From contig JAQOTN010000019.1 of NCBI GenBank assembly GCA_028554745.1, positions 1,116,001 to 1,180,000 on the forward strand: a stretch of DNA of 64,000 nucleotides, written 5' to 3'. Source of the stretch: Blastocrithidia nonstop. Lineage: Eukaryota; Euglenozoa; Kinetoplastea; Trypanosomatida; Trypanosomatidae. Position 1 is the stretch's first letter; each line of letters opens with the position of its first letter. This document shows, piece by piece, positions 24,339 to 34,911 of this stretch. The position numbers and the translations under genes are program-made. The notes beneath the pieces were generated by a model. That model saw nothing but the letters and a program-made list of their open reading frames with translations. It did not search any database and was not told the origin of the DNA.

Positions 24339-25429
24339 TTTAGGAAAAAAAAATAATAATTACTAGCTGCAGACACTATCTTAAAAAAAAATAACAACGT
24401 TATATTTATTTGTTAATAAATTATATGGATCAGTAGCTGCGTAAAATGAATATTTAATATATTTTTTACTGTTGTCAAAATTATTATTATAGTTTCTTTT
24501 ATTTTTACTTTTGTCTTTACAATGAGACTAAGTCACATAGATGGGGTTGCTTATAATTGATTGAAAAATTTGTATACTTATAAATAGACAATGAGTCAAT
24601 CAGTCATCACTAATGTACTGTCAGCAACAAAATTATATTGACTATTATTTAAAAATTGATAATGACTAATAATATGGCTATTATGCAAACAAACGTTTTT
24701 TTTGACATAACGACAACTTTATAAGCTAAAAAGTGGTTGTATAAATGCAATAAAAGCAATAATTTAACCTTCATTAAAGCTAGAAAAAAAAGTAAATTTA
24801 TATATAGGTAAACGTATTTTTGCTAAAAGCTTGCCTTTGCGGTAGATTAATTTTATATTTTTACCAAATAACATGTCATCGACAATTTTGTTGAGTACTA
24901 AATATATTTTCTGACAATTGTCACGTGACAAACATTACAAAGTGATGATGAGAGATTAAAAATACAACCTTTCTATTACATAAAATAGGAGAAAAAAAAA
25001 TATTGTGTTCTACAAAATAATATTGCGTTTGTTGAAATGAGTTAATCTAATAAAAGTATAGATTTTTTTTTATACAGATTGTTTGTTAAGCAAATTTTTT
25101 AAAAAACTAGATTTGCTTTTAATTAATGTAAATGAGATAAGAGTGCTGAAGTAAGAAGTAAAGTTTAGTGTAATAGTTGTTATTATTAATTTACAAAAAC
25201 GACAGAGATCAAACGTATGTAAAAGAAAAATTATATATGTATAATTAGCCACTATCTATTCTCCTTCCTTTGTCATTTTTTTCTTACTCTACAAAATCTC
25301 TACTTATTTTTGTACATTTTTTAAAAATACTTATACAATTGTCTTGTATTTACGTATTAGCTTGTTCAATAACAGTATTAGGATAATAACAGTATTAGGA
25401 TAATAACAGTAATAAGATCAACAATAACA
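24339..25429. other. AT-rich intergenic spacer
   Basis: AT-rich, with a C/T-rich tract at about 25258-25300 and a three-copy direct repeat at 25366-25416 just before the next gene. No gene seen. Confidence 0.6.
25366..25416 (+). repeat. Three tandem copies of a 17-base unit in the FIS1-like 5' leader
   Basis: Copies at 25366-25382, 25383-25399 and 25400-25416 share ATAACAGTATTAGG, the third diverged at its end. The array stops 13 bases before the ATG at 25430, so it would lie in the 5' UTR. Confidence 0.85.
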
Positions 25430-27094
25430 ATGAGCTTAAGTTACAACAGTGATAAATAGTTTATAACACTCATGTTTCCTGATGAGCAGGAGTGTAAAAA
25501 TATCAAAGATACAATTGATCTCTTACGTGATGATTTGTTAAGTAATCCAGACGACAAGAATATTCGCTTTCAGCTTGCAGCTGCGTAAGTGTCACACGAA
25601 AGCTGAATGCTTATCACTGAAGGTGTTCAAATATTAGAAAATTTAACAGCGTAATAAGTCGATCGCAAAATAAGTGGCTGAAAAGCACGTAATGCTCAAA
25701 TTTAACATAATGAGAGTAATGATATAAAAACAACTATTATTACTGCTGATATAAATGGTGACATAAAAAAAGACACTAATAACGAAGATTGTAAGTTATC
25801 AAATAAAGATGAAGAGCATACTAATATCAATGTGATTGACAAAGCATCATATGTGAAATCAGAATAAGACAAAGCAGGCAATAGTACACAGGAAACTCAA
25901 TCGTCAGTATTTTCTGTATCGACGGAGTAGGTGACCCCTTAACTAGTGCAAGGTGTATGCATCAGTCGTGCATCTGCACCACCTCCATAATAAATTTACG
26001 AGCAATAAAGCAGCGTCAAGAATGCACGAAAAGATGAATAATGTTTGTCACGATAACACAAACATTTGCAAAGCATAAAATAAAATTGTTAATCAACCTA
26101 AAGTACAGTGGAGCAAAGTTCTCTGAATACAGAATGGAGTGATTGAAACATCTACAGTCAACTCAGTGAACGTGAAAGTAAACGAGAGGATGATGTGAAA
26201 AATGCCACAATTGACAAGTGTGACCGTGAAGAAGTAAAAAACATCGACAACAACATAAATAATAACAATAACAATATTAATGATGATGATGATGGTGGTG
26301 GTAAAAACAAAAAAACTCTTGATGAACAATTAAATTAAAAAATGAATGGTTAAGAAAGTAAAACAATCGACTATAACGAGTATGGAGATAATTCGTCGTG
26401 TAATTCTTCTTCGTCTTTATGGGTTGAGCTAATCTCGAATAAAGATAAAATGTCTATCAAACACACCCCTAGCCCATCTGTGTGTAGTGATAATATCGAT
26501 GATAATAATGATAACAACAGTGATAAAAACAAAACTACGTAATCATTATAATCACAGATTAACAAAGAGAAAATAACATAACAAATAAGGTAAATGTAGC
26601 GATGTTTGTCAAGTAACGATGATAATACCAATAGTATTGCTCCAAGCGAGATGAGCGATTTAGCGTTTTATTATTATTACCTGACAGTGGGCTATTCGAA
26701 ATTGAATGAAAGGTAGAAGGCACGTGTTTACCTGGAATAAGCGTTGAAACAAGCTCCTAAAAGCAAAAAGGTAATAACGTTGAAATAATACATTTGCAGT
26801 AAAGATCAACCGGTGCCTAAGAAACAACTAGAAACAAAAAGTGAAATAATTACACCCGTAACAAAATCATAGCCTATTAAAAAATGTGAAGATATTGAAC
26901 AGAAGCAATGTGAAAGTAATATCGACAAGACTAAAAGCTTTGCGTCAAATCATAAACTATTAATTGCAGGCTCAATAATTGGAGGATTGGGTATTGGAGC
27001 ATTACTATACTATTTATATAGAAAAAAGAAAAATAAACTTTCTTCAGCGTTGAAAACAATAAGTGAAGCAGTTAAAAACATAAACAAAACTTAA
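25430..27094 (+). CDS. FIS1: FIS1-like tail-anchored TPR protein split by a large low-complexity insertion
   Basis: Predicted 554 aa against about 150 for ordinary FIS1. The N-terminal part (residues 10-85) has the first FIS1 helices: FPDEQECKNIKDTIDLL, NIRFQLAAAEVSHESWMLI, EGVQILENL. The second half of the TPR bundle appears only at about residues 406-455: AFYYYYLTVGYSKLNEREKA, RVYLEEALKQAPKSKKV. Between them lie about 315 residues rich in Asn, Asp, Ser, Lys and Glu. A membrane anchor LLIAGSIIGGLGIGALLYYL (about 509-529) is followed by a basic tail, RKKKNKL, as in tail-anchored mitochondrial or peroxisomal proteins. FIS1 recruits fission and quality-control factors to the outer membrane. Stop TAA at 27092-27094. 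The assignment rests on fold pattern and anchor, not on long identity. Confidence 0.78.
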
Positions 27095-28107
27095 TGCTGT
27101 CTGCAAGAATAAAATAATAATAATAATTTATTGTTAAAAAATAAAATGTAACAGGGTAATACACAATGCAAATTTCTGAACATACAATATATACATATTT
27201 TTTTTGTTGCGTTTTATTACGATCAATTTTCATTTACAAATTATTATTTTTAAAATCAACAATTGCTTTGTTTTTTCTAATAATCGTGTTGTATACTTGC
27301 TCATCATTATTACATATTCTTTTTTATAAAGATATATTATTGTTACTATTACATCAATTAGTACTTTTCTTGTGTGCTGAAACTGAATCGAGTGAAATAT
27401 TTATCTATAATTACAGACATCATCTGTTATATAAATTGATATTGTATTAACATATATAGTATAATGAACATATTACTGAGTCTTTAATTGACACAACTAT
27501 CTTTACATATATTTTCTTTATAATGTGCATATAGTTATATTAGTATTGTTTACTCTGTTTGTTATTGCTGAATGGTTATTATTTTCTACAAAATCAAATT
27601 TTTTTCTAAAAAAAAATTCGAAACTGTTTAGACAGCTATATATTTTTTTTATTTTTCACTTTCTGATTAAATCATTGTCGTAATAGATTCAGGTAAAGTG
27701 ATTGCTTGCTCGTAATTTGTACTGTTCTTACTATACAATTCTTGACAAAAATCAACAACATCGTTTTTTTTTTTTCCCGTTAAAATGTTTTTGTATTTTC
27801 AAGAAAGTAAAACAAAAAACTATTTGATATATTTCAGATAAACGTGTTTTACAAAGACGTTTTCAAAAATGATTGATTTGATTGAAAAGAATTGCTTACT
27901 GTCTTAACATGTTATTTGTGCGTATTACTTTTTATTAATATATATATTTCACATTTATATTTTTGCATTTACTTTTCCACAAAAATGTGCACTTATACAC
28001 ATAAAATCACGCACATTCATACACACTAACATGCATTTTATTTACAAATACAATTAGGGTAGACGAATTATTATTATTTTTTATTTTTAAGTTTCGAAGA
28101 AGAATAT
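27095..28107. other. AT-rich intergenic spacer
   Basis: A 94-codon frame free of TAA/TAG/TGA (27166-27450) codes a Leu/Ile/Phe-only-looking peptide of UTR composition and is not taken as a gene. Long T-tracts lie at 27763-27776 and around 28075-28090. Confidence 0.55.
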
Positions 28108-28890
28108 ATGATGTAGTACAGAGTTTCACGTTGTTTTCTGCGGCAAAACAGATGCTATCCTATCACCATATCGCGTAGTTTAAGATGTTTCACAAGTGTG
28201 GCGTTGAATGCATTTTGCTATACAACTCAGAGATAACACTTCAAAACAGCACATTTATTTCGCAATTTACATTTTTACTCAATAGTGTAAGCAAAACGTT
28301 TTGCAACAAGTACAAACAATAGCAAGCAAAATAACAAAATATCACATGTTCGACAGAAAGCTATATCTGAACATACAACATCAATGCGTAAAACCACTAA
28401 AAATAAACAAAACGTCAATTCATCTCACGAGCAGCAGCGGCAGCAGTATAAAAAATGTCATTTACCACAATCAAGACATTCGTTAGGCAAAGCAAGTGTT
28501 AAAACAAGTAAACGGCAGAATAATTCACTTACTGCTGTGGCATGTGACATGCATAAAAAGACTAAACGTGCGTCACCGTCGACAGCTACCAATATTGCGC
28601 GTTAAGCGAAATCACACAAAGCCACGACAAGGAGAGTTTCAGCGGGGGAGCGCCGTGGAAGTAAAAATAATAATAGTTTTCGAAAGCATAAGAGGAAAAA
28701 TGCGTATCAGCGGCAACGCGTCAAGTACAACAAGCGTGTTGCAGCAATTGCAAATTTGTGAAAAGAACACAAATAGGCTGAGAGTATGAAAATTGCACCA
28801 TATTTGCCACTTTCAACTTTAGATGCAGCAAAGAAAGTTGCAAGTCAAGACACTGATGCATAGGTGCGCTCAAGAAACAGGAAAAAATAA
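28108..28890 (+). CDS. Strongly basic protein with possible mitochondrial presequence (KAP-like)
   Basis: Predicted 260 aa. The N-terminus MMEYRVSRCFLRQNRCYPIT, followed by SRSLRCFTSVALNAFCY, is rich in Arg, Ser and hydrophobics, like a mitochondrial import signal. The body is very basic (Lys/Arg/Gln/Ser), with RVSAGERRGSKNNNSFRKHK and QRQRVKYNKRVAAIANLW, ending in an alanine-rich helix LDAAKKVASQDTDA. Small basic proteins with such a presequence in trypanosomatids include the kinetoplast-associated histone H1-like proteins that compact kDNA, so that is my best guess, without a decisive motif. Another ATG lies at 28111 and a further one at 28384. The end is a double TAA at 28888-28893. Confidence 0.68.
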
Positions 28891-29993
28891 TAAACGTTTA
28901 CTTGATGTGATTGACTGTATATGTTTCTATTTCTTCATTTTCCTTGTATAGAATGTATTTAAATTTTAATATTATTCAATATGTGTTATACATATAAAAT
29001 TTTAATACCATATATTTGCAATAGTTTATTTAGCTTATTATTAACATTAATTTATAAAAAAAACCTCATGTATAAATTTATTTGATTTTAGATAGATAAT
29101 GATAGAATAATGATATTGGTGTCACGTACTTTTTTTCAAATTTTTTTTGTATAATGCAAAAACTTCTTCTTATTTATCTTCTGGCTGAAAGTAAAACCAT
29201 ATGGTCAACACATAAATACACAAACTTTTAAAACATTTTTAAAAAACTTTTATAAATTAATAACATGTATATTTATTATTTGCAATATTGTTTTCAAAGC
29301 ATCTACAATTAAGATTACTATTTTTTTGATTTAAAAAAATATATGGCTTATTACATTGTCTTGTACTATTATACATTTATATTACTTTGTTTTTTTCTCA
29401 AGAATAAATTATACACAAGAGCAAGAAATATATTTGAAGGTTAAAATATTGCGTACAGCTTTTTTTTTTTTTTTTTGTGACTAGCATACATACTTGTACA
29501 TTGTATAGATTTACTGTTGCTATTTCGGTTAATACTAATAATTCTGTAACAAAAATATTCATAGATGTGTATTGTTATACAAATTGATTTAAACCACATT
29601 ACTTTTTTTTTCTGTACACGTTTTGCACTTTAGTATTATTTCAACGCTCATAGGCGTTAATATGCTTTCGTGCATGTATAGTAAACTGCGTTTATATTTA
29701 CGTGTAATAGAGAACGTGATTTATTGATATTACAGCCATGTTTTTTCTATTTGAAAAAGGATAGTCGCTACTATGATACTACATAATTAAATTTTTTGTA
29801 ACTAACTACTAACCAAAATAAAATGGAATTTCATTTATTCTTACTTTATATCATCTTTTGTTTTTTACTTTTTAGCACACTCACATTGTTATTGACACTG
29901 AGTATTAACTGGTGGAACAAGTATAATTTTATTCATTATAATAACTACAATTATTCAAAAAACAAATAAATTTATTTTAGAAAAAAATTAAAA
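28891..29993. other. AT-rich intergenic spacer
   Basis: Long poly-T tract at about 29460-29476. Contains one short, less AT-rich patch (29640-29790) listed separately as a candidate small gene. Otherwise nothing. Confidence 0.5.
29662..29790 (+). CDS. Candidate microprotein (42 aa), weak
   Basis: MLSCMYSKLRLYLRVIENVI, then YWYYSHVFSIWKRIVATM and TAA at 29788-29790. The patch is less AT-rich than its surroundings and the peptide is an amphipathic, membrane-like sequence with two Trp from TGA. In a code without dedicated stops an open frame is no evidence by itself, so this stays a weak candidate. Confidence 0.25.
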
Positions 29994-31103
29994 ATGCTAA
30001 GAGATGACACTGATAACAATAGATAAATATATAGTATTACTTCTTGTGATTAAATCACATAAAAACAGTATGCGTGTGGAGAAAACTAACAGCATATTGA
30101 ACTAAGTAGCGAAGAAGACCAGTAAGCATGATTAAATAAATGCTGAGATGATTTGCAATTCACATTTTCTAGTAAATAGCTGGCCGAAAAGGCTTTGCAC
30201 GGTAAACGTGTGAGATGAAATCCGTACCGGCCTAATCGAAGTGATGGCAATTCAAATCATAGTCTTTGACCATACATACGAAACTGTATTGTAGCATAAT
30301 TTAATCAGGCGTAGAGTTTATATCACATATCTGCTATTGGCTAATGTTTTCAAGATGAGTGCAAGATTCCCTCTTACAGCCAATATGTTAATCAAAAATA
30401 ACACTACTCCGCGCATGATCGTTAGTCAGATTTAATTCATCATTTATCTGTAAACCAAACGTAGCACATGATGTTATGAGGCACGAAGATGAGTGTGCAA
30501 CCTCCACGATCAACAAATGAAATTACTTAGTAATTTCACGCACGTGATGATGACGATAAATAAGCAGGGACGTTTGCTACACATCATCATATTTAAGCAA
30601 AACAAGCAAATTTACCTTCGCTTTCACGTCATGCAGATGCATTTACTAACTTCACAAAAGCACACGTTGATGTACTTTACCAGTAAACTAATTAAGGTTG
30701 TCGTAGATGTAATAAGTGTGATTGCAAACGGGATTAATGCTGTGACTAAGACTTGTAAAGTAGTACCGTTAAGTAACAGTAAAAATTAAAGCACCCAGTG
30801 TAAATAAAAGACAACAACAATGACATAAGTGTGCAAAAAGTACTAGTAAAAGACCTGAAGAAAAGTTTATTTGAACGAATGTGGAAGAAGGTTGTAGTTC
30901 CGTTATGTCTCTAGCAACTCAGCACACGAGGAAAAATACAAAACAGTTTATTACCTCAATAAAATGTAGAAGTAACATCAAAGTAAATCAAACGACTTTC
31001 TCGGTAAAAATGCTCAACAAAACTAATCTAATAATTGATAATACTACACTGACAAAGAAAGTTAACTAAACTTAATGTGACAATTGTACATTCGTAGCTG
31101 TAA
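29994..31103 (+). CDS. Unrecognised protein with a Cys-rich cluster
   Basis: Predicted about 369 aa. No family recognised. Residues 50-110 look ordered (LQFTFSSKELAEKALHGKRV, RWNPYRPNRSDG, YIRNCIVAEFNQAESLYHIS). A tight cysteine cluster GCRRCNKCDCKRDECC at about residues 235-250 could bind metal. The C-terminal third is Lys/Leu/Val-rich: VLVKDLKKSLFERMWKKVVV, PLCLEQLSTRGKIQ. Start MLRDDTDN is the first ATG after the spacer. The end is uncertain: TAG at 31095-31097 could be Glu and TAA at 31101-31103 is taken because TAA is the terminator in every pinned gene here. Confidence 0.65.
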
Positions 31104-31436
31104 CTGTATTGTTTTATTTTCTTTGCGCTGTCGATACAAACACACTTTTTCTGAACGGTATTACACTGATGTTAATATGTAGTCATTTAAAAAAAAAGTA
31201 TATAACGTCAAAATTTTAAATTATGATTTAAATTTATTATATAATTTGCTTTTATTTTTAAACTTGACACACTTTCTTATTCAAATTTAAATTTGTTTTG
31301 GTAGTACTTATACAACAGACATTTATATATACATACAAGCACAAAGCATATATTCAACAAAAATAGTTGTGCAAAAATTTATAAGTTCTTTTCATTATAT
31401 ATATATATTTTTGTTACTGCGTGTATATACACAAAT
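31104..31436. other. Short AT-rich intergenic spacer
   Basis: T-rich tracts at 31110-31122 and 31385-31420; no gene seen. Confidence 0.6.
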
Positions 31437-32669
31437 ATGCCCCCTAAATACTTCTGCAATAACTGTAACACCTCTCGAGCAGCGCTAAAACGGCCACGTG
31501 ATGGTAGTTTACTGTGCCGTGAATGTTTTTTCACACTATTTTAAACCTAGATACATGAAGTTATTGTTCGATAACAACTCTTCACAGAAGGTGATGTCGT
31601 TGCATGTGGGGCAAGTGGAGGCAAGGATAGTACGGTACTCATTCACATACTCAATGAACTTAATAATCGTTATAAATATGGTGTTAGCATTGAGCTTATC
31701 AGCGTAGATGAAGGTATAGTTGGTTATCGTGACGATAGTTTGTAGACGGTAAAGCGCAATTCGTCTAATTACCATTTACCGCTGCATATCTTGTCATATA
31801 AATAGTTGTTTGGGTGAACCATGGATGAGATTGTACAAGCGGTTGGGTTGAAAAACAACTGTACCTACTGTGGTGTCTTTCGACGACAGGCACTTGAGCG
31901 TGGCGCTATTCTGGTCGGCGCTAATAAAATAGCGACGGGCCATAACGCCGATGACACGGCATAGACAATTCTCATGAATTTCTTGCGCGGTGATGCACCA
32001 CGTTTGGCACGTTGTACAAATAATAACTGCTATTTATAAAATCAGAGCTATGAGAATACTAACATTGTTTTGAACGAACCAAATAAAATGAAACAGTGCG
32101 AAAACAATAATCATTTAACTGAGGGTATATATACTCAGTAGTTATTATCATCTATTCAAGACGAAAAAGCAGAACTGCAATCGAGTACAAATATTTGTAA
32201 TAGTAAAAATAATAGTTGTAATAATAAAAATAATAGTAATAATAGTAAAAAAACTGGTAATAGTAATTGTAATTATAAAGTTAATAATGGTGAGGATGAA
32301 GAAGGAGTACTACCACGAGTCAAGCCGTTAAAGTATGCGTATGAGAAATAAATTGTGTTGTATGCTCACTTCAAGCAGTTAGACTATTTCACTACATAAT
32401 GCACATATGCTCAAGAGGCATTTCGTGGAGTAGCTCGTCAACTACTCAAGTAGCTGTAAAGACTTCAGCCACGTTGCATAGCAGATATTATTTACAGTGC
32501 TGAGCACATGCATGTAAGTAGGCTTGGAGCGACACCAGCGCATGCTGCGATGCCGTGTGAACGTTGCGGCCATGTTACGAGTCAACGTCTGTGCAGGACA
32601 TGTGTCTTGCTCGCATCATTATAGCGAAATAACTGCGAATAGGCACTACATACATCATGTATGCCGTAA
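31437..32669 (+). CDS. CTU1: Cytoplasmic tRNA 2-thiolation protein 1 (CTU1/NCS6)
   Basis: Predicted 410 aa. It starts with the N-terminal zinc ribbon ([24 protein letters not shown]), then the PP-loop ATPase: SGGKDST at 60-66, [15 protein letters not shown], the catalytic [16 protein letters not shown], and [20 protein letters not shown] from 169. The conserved Glu176 of this motif is TAG (31962-31964), which decides for Glu over Gln. About 100 Asn/Lys/Ser-rich residues (192-291) interrupt the domain, after which [19 protein letters not shown] resumes it. The C-terminal zinc finger is [19 protein letters not shown]1 with CTU2, using sulphur from URM1, thiolates U34 of Lys/Glu/Gln tRNAs. Stop TAA at 32667-32669. 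Confidence 0.95.
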
Positions 32670-33138
32670 ATTGTTTTTCATGTTGTAAAATAAAACTTAT
32701 TTATTTTCTACTAAGACATAATTATTTTTCTTATTATTAATTAATTTTATCTGAAAAAAATATTACTATAACATAAAAAGCCAAGTGTGTTTTTCTGTGC
32801 ACTCATTTATAACTGCAATAATAACATATTCGTGTACATTAAAAAAACCCCGCGTCTTTCCATGTTGTGAAGAACTACTTGTATTTTTCATTATGAAAAT
32901 AAAGTTGTTGTTTTTTGATTACATGAAGCTAATTAATGTAGATACGTTAATTTTTTTCTTTAAATGACATAAAATTTTACATATTTTTAAAAATTTTTTT
33001 TTCCTTTTTTCTGTTTGCATACATTTTTACTCATAGTGTTCCGAACATACTATCTAGTATTTCCCTCTCATTTGCATATAAGTTATAATACAAATATATA
33101 TTATATTTTCTTTGAGAAAATAATCTTTGCTTGACACG
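32670..33138. other. AT-rich intergenic spacer
   Basis: Poly-T tracts (for example 32988-33010) upstream of the selenoprotein K gene; no gene seen. Confidence 0.6.
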
Positions 33139-33495
33139 ATGACATATATTCATCGTGGTCAAGTAGTAGACAAGAAGCCATTTTCGATACTTGACTTTTT
33201 GTACACCATCTGGAGTCTTATCTGCTTTTTTGTGATGAGCATCTTCGCAACATCTCCACTGGAAACACAAATCAATTAGTATGAAAACGAACGTCGTCCA
33301 GGTTACACACGTAGGTCGTCGTCTGAGCGAGCCTGGTCACGCGCAGTCAACAGATTCTTTCATTCTGGTGATGCCAACAACAACAACAGCAATGGAAGAG
33401 GCCAAGCACTCGGCTCTCGTCGACCAGGTGGTAATGTACATATGCTGCCAAAGGGTCAGTTGTATGGCGGTTGTGCGACAGGTTGACGTCGTTAA
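33139..33495 (+). CDS. SELENOK: Selenoprotein K (SelK) with TGA at the selenocysteine position
   Basis: Predicted 118 aa. The start MTYIHRGQVVDKKPFSILDF matches the SelK N-terminus (M.YI..GQV.D). A single membrane helix spans about residues 16-38 (LDFLYTIWSLICFFVMSIF), followed by an Arg/Ser/Gly/Asn-rich cytosolic tail ending in GGCATG-(TGA)-RR and TAA at 33493-33495. The only TGA of the gene is codon 116 of 118, exactly the place of selenocysteine in SelK (human ...GGUGR). Trypanosomatids are known to have SelK, SelT and SelTryp. So this TGA may be read as Sec through a SECIS element, although TGA means Trp elsewhere in the window; the ordinary Trp in the gene (residue 29) is TGG. I could not identify a SECIS by eye in the 3' region. 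SelK is an ER protein involved in ER-associated degradation and protein acylation in animals. Confidence 0.88.
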
Positions 33496-34401
33496 ACGTG
33501 CGCAAGCAACAAATGTATATTTTTATTTCTTTTAAAAAATGTTTACATTTACATTTACATCAATATTTTAAGGTAAATACGACCGAAAACGTTTTTACTT
33601 TATTTGATTCACGTAGGTTTTTTTCTTACTAAATGCACTTATGCAATTATTGACATGTCTTTTTATTGAGCTATAAATTAGCTGATTGCAATATTTATGA
33701 TTTCGTGTTATGGGTAAACACCTTCTATATTTTTATTAGTAAAGGAGTACTGCTGCAGTCATTGTGACGAAGTGTGTGAATGAAGAATTGATGAAGTTTG
33801 TAATTTTATTATACTGATTACAAATACCTTCATTTTCACAAATTTTCATCACCACATTCATCAACAGTAATGTTGTTGACGCTACTACTTTTACTATTGG
33901 TGCCTCACGAATGAATCTACATAGTTTGCACAATTTATGCATTCATGTTATATATTTATAACGATGTATAATTGTGTAGTTACTATTTGCAAGACATATT
34001 ACATAGTATGCATAAGTTGTTAATTTCATATCAATCATATTGCTAGGTAGGGGAAAAACATTTTTTACTTTTCAACGGTTTTGCTGTATTTTTTATTTTT
34101 TACTATTCAAACTAATTTCTTTAACTTTTTTAAATGTTTGTTGCGTTTACTTCACTTATGTTATCATTCACACTTGCCGTTAAGGTGGATTACTGTGGTG
34201 CGTTTATATCTATAACATGTATAGCGTGATGTACTCTTCTTCGCTGTAATTATATTTCATAAATACCTATTATTTTGTTTTGTGCAAGATCAATTTTTTT
34301 CTCCTATTTTCCTTCTGCTTGTTTATTTTTGATTAAGGTATTTCACTCTCATCGTTACAGTTTAACATTTTTGTTTACAAGTTGTTTGTTATAGTCATAG
34401 A
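33496..34401. other. Spacer holding the SelK 3' UTR and a weak small-gene candidate
   Basis: Should contain the SelK 3' UTR and any SECIS. A perfect 8-bp inverted repeat TTTGTAAT/ATTACAAA (about 33797-33824) forms a hairpin with a 12-base loop, but lacks the ATGA/AA/GA core of a SECIS. A small open frame is listed separately at 33710. Confidence 0.5.
33710..33961 (+). CDS. Candidate small hydrophobic protein (83 aa), weak
   Basis: MGKHLLYFYEERSTAAVIVT, KCVNEELMKFVILLYWLQIP, then FINSNVVDATTFTIGASRM and TAA at 33959-33961. The patch 33740-33940 is less AT-rich than its surroundings and this frame has the most natural amino acid mix of the three. It overlaps the expected 3' UTR of SelK, so a non-coding explanation is just as possible. 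Confidence 0.28.
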
Positions 34402-34911
34402 ATGAATAATAGAGCTTACACACAAGCAAGAGGACACAGACTGGCGCCTGAGTTAACGCTGTAGCAAAAGCATGATATTGCATAAGCGTTTCGTGTTCTT
34501 GATATGGACAACTCTAATACAATCACACCAGTAGACCTGAAAGTAGCTCTACGTGCATTAGGATATGAGCCGGACAAAGAGATGATAAAACGTGTTGTGG
34601 CTTAAATGGACCGTGGTGGCGTGTCTAACAATCTTGTTTATGAGGAATTCGAAGCCATCATGCGCAACAAATTTTTTGATGGTGGCAGTCTATAGGAATT
34701 GCAATTAGCATTTGCTCTTATCGCAAATAACGAAAATGCATAGTTAATAAATAAAGATGACTTGCGGCGAGTTTGCAAATAAATTAATGTGAACATGACC
34801 GATGAGTAGCTGAGTGAGATTGTAGAAGCCGGTGATGTAATTGACCACGACAATAATCTTTCACGTGACTAGTTTATGCAAATGTTATCACATTCGTCGC
34901 AGAAAAAGTAA
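34402..34911 (+). CDS. Centrin (EF-hand, basal body)
   Basis: Predicted 169 aa, normal for centrin. After RLAPELTLEQKHDIAEAFRV comes EF-hand 1 with loop DMDNSNTITPVD; KVALRALGYEPDKEMIKRVV is the classic centrin linker. EF-hand 2 is shortened (AEMDRGGVSNNLVYEEF), and hands 3 (ANNENAELINKDDL) and 4 (VIDHDNNLSRDEF) deviate from the calcium-loop consensus, so calcium binding is likely limited to hand 1, perhaps hand 4. TAG/TAA fall on expected Glu, as in LTLEQKHDIAEAF and LEELQLAF. Centrins act at basal bodies and in flagellar and Golgi duplication in trypanosomatids. Stop TAA at 34909-34911 after SSQKK. Confidence 0.95.

Noticed and set aside
27166-27450. 94-codon frame without any stop codon
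   Set aside because: It lies in an AT-rich spacer, codes only a Leu/Ile/Phe/Tyr-rich peptide of UTR composition, and stop-free frames mean little here.
33790-33835. Hairpin as SECIS element
   Set aside because: The 8-bp stem TTTGTAAT/ATTACAAA has no ATGA/GA quartet and no AA in the apical loop, so it does not meet the eukaryotic SECIS pattern.
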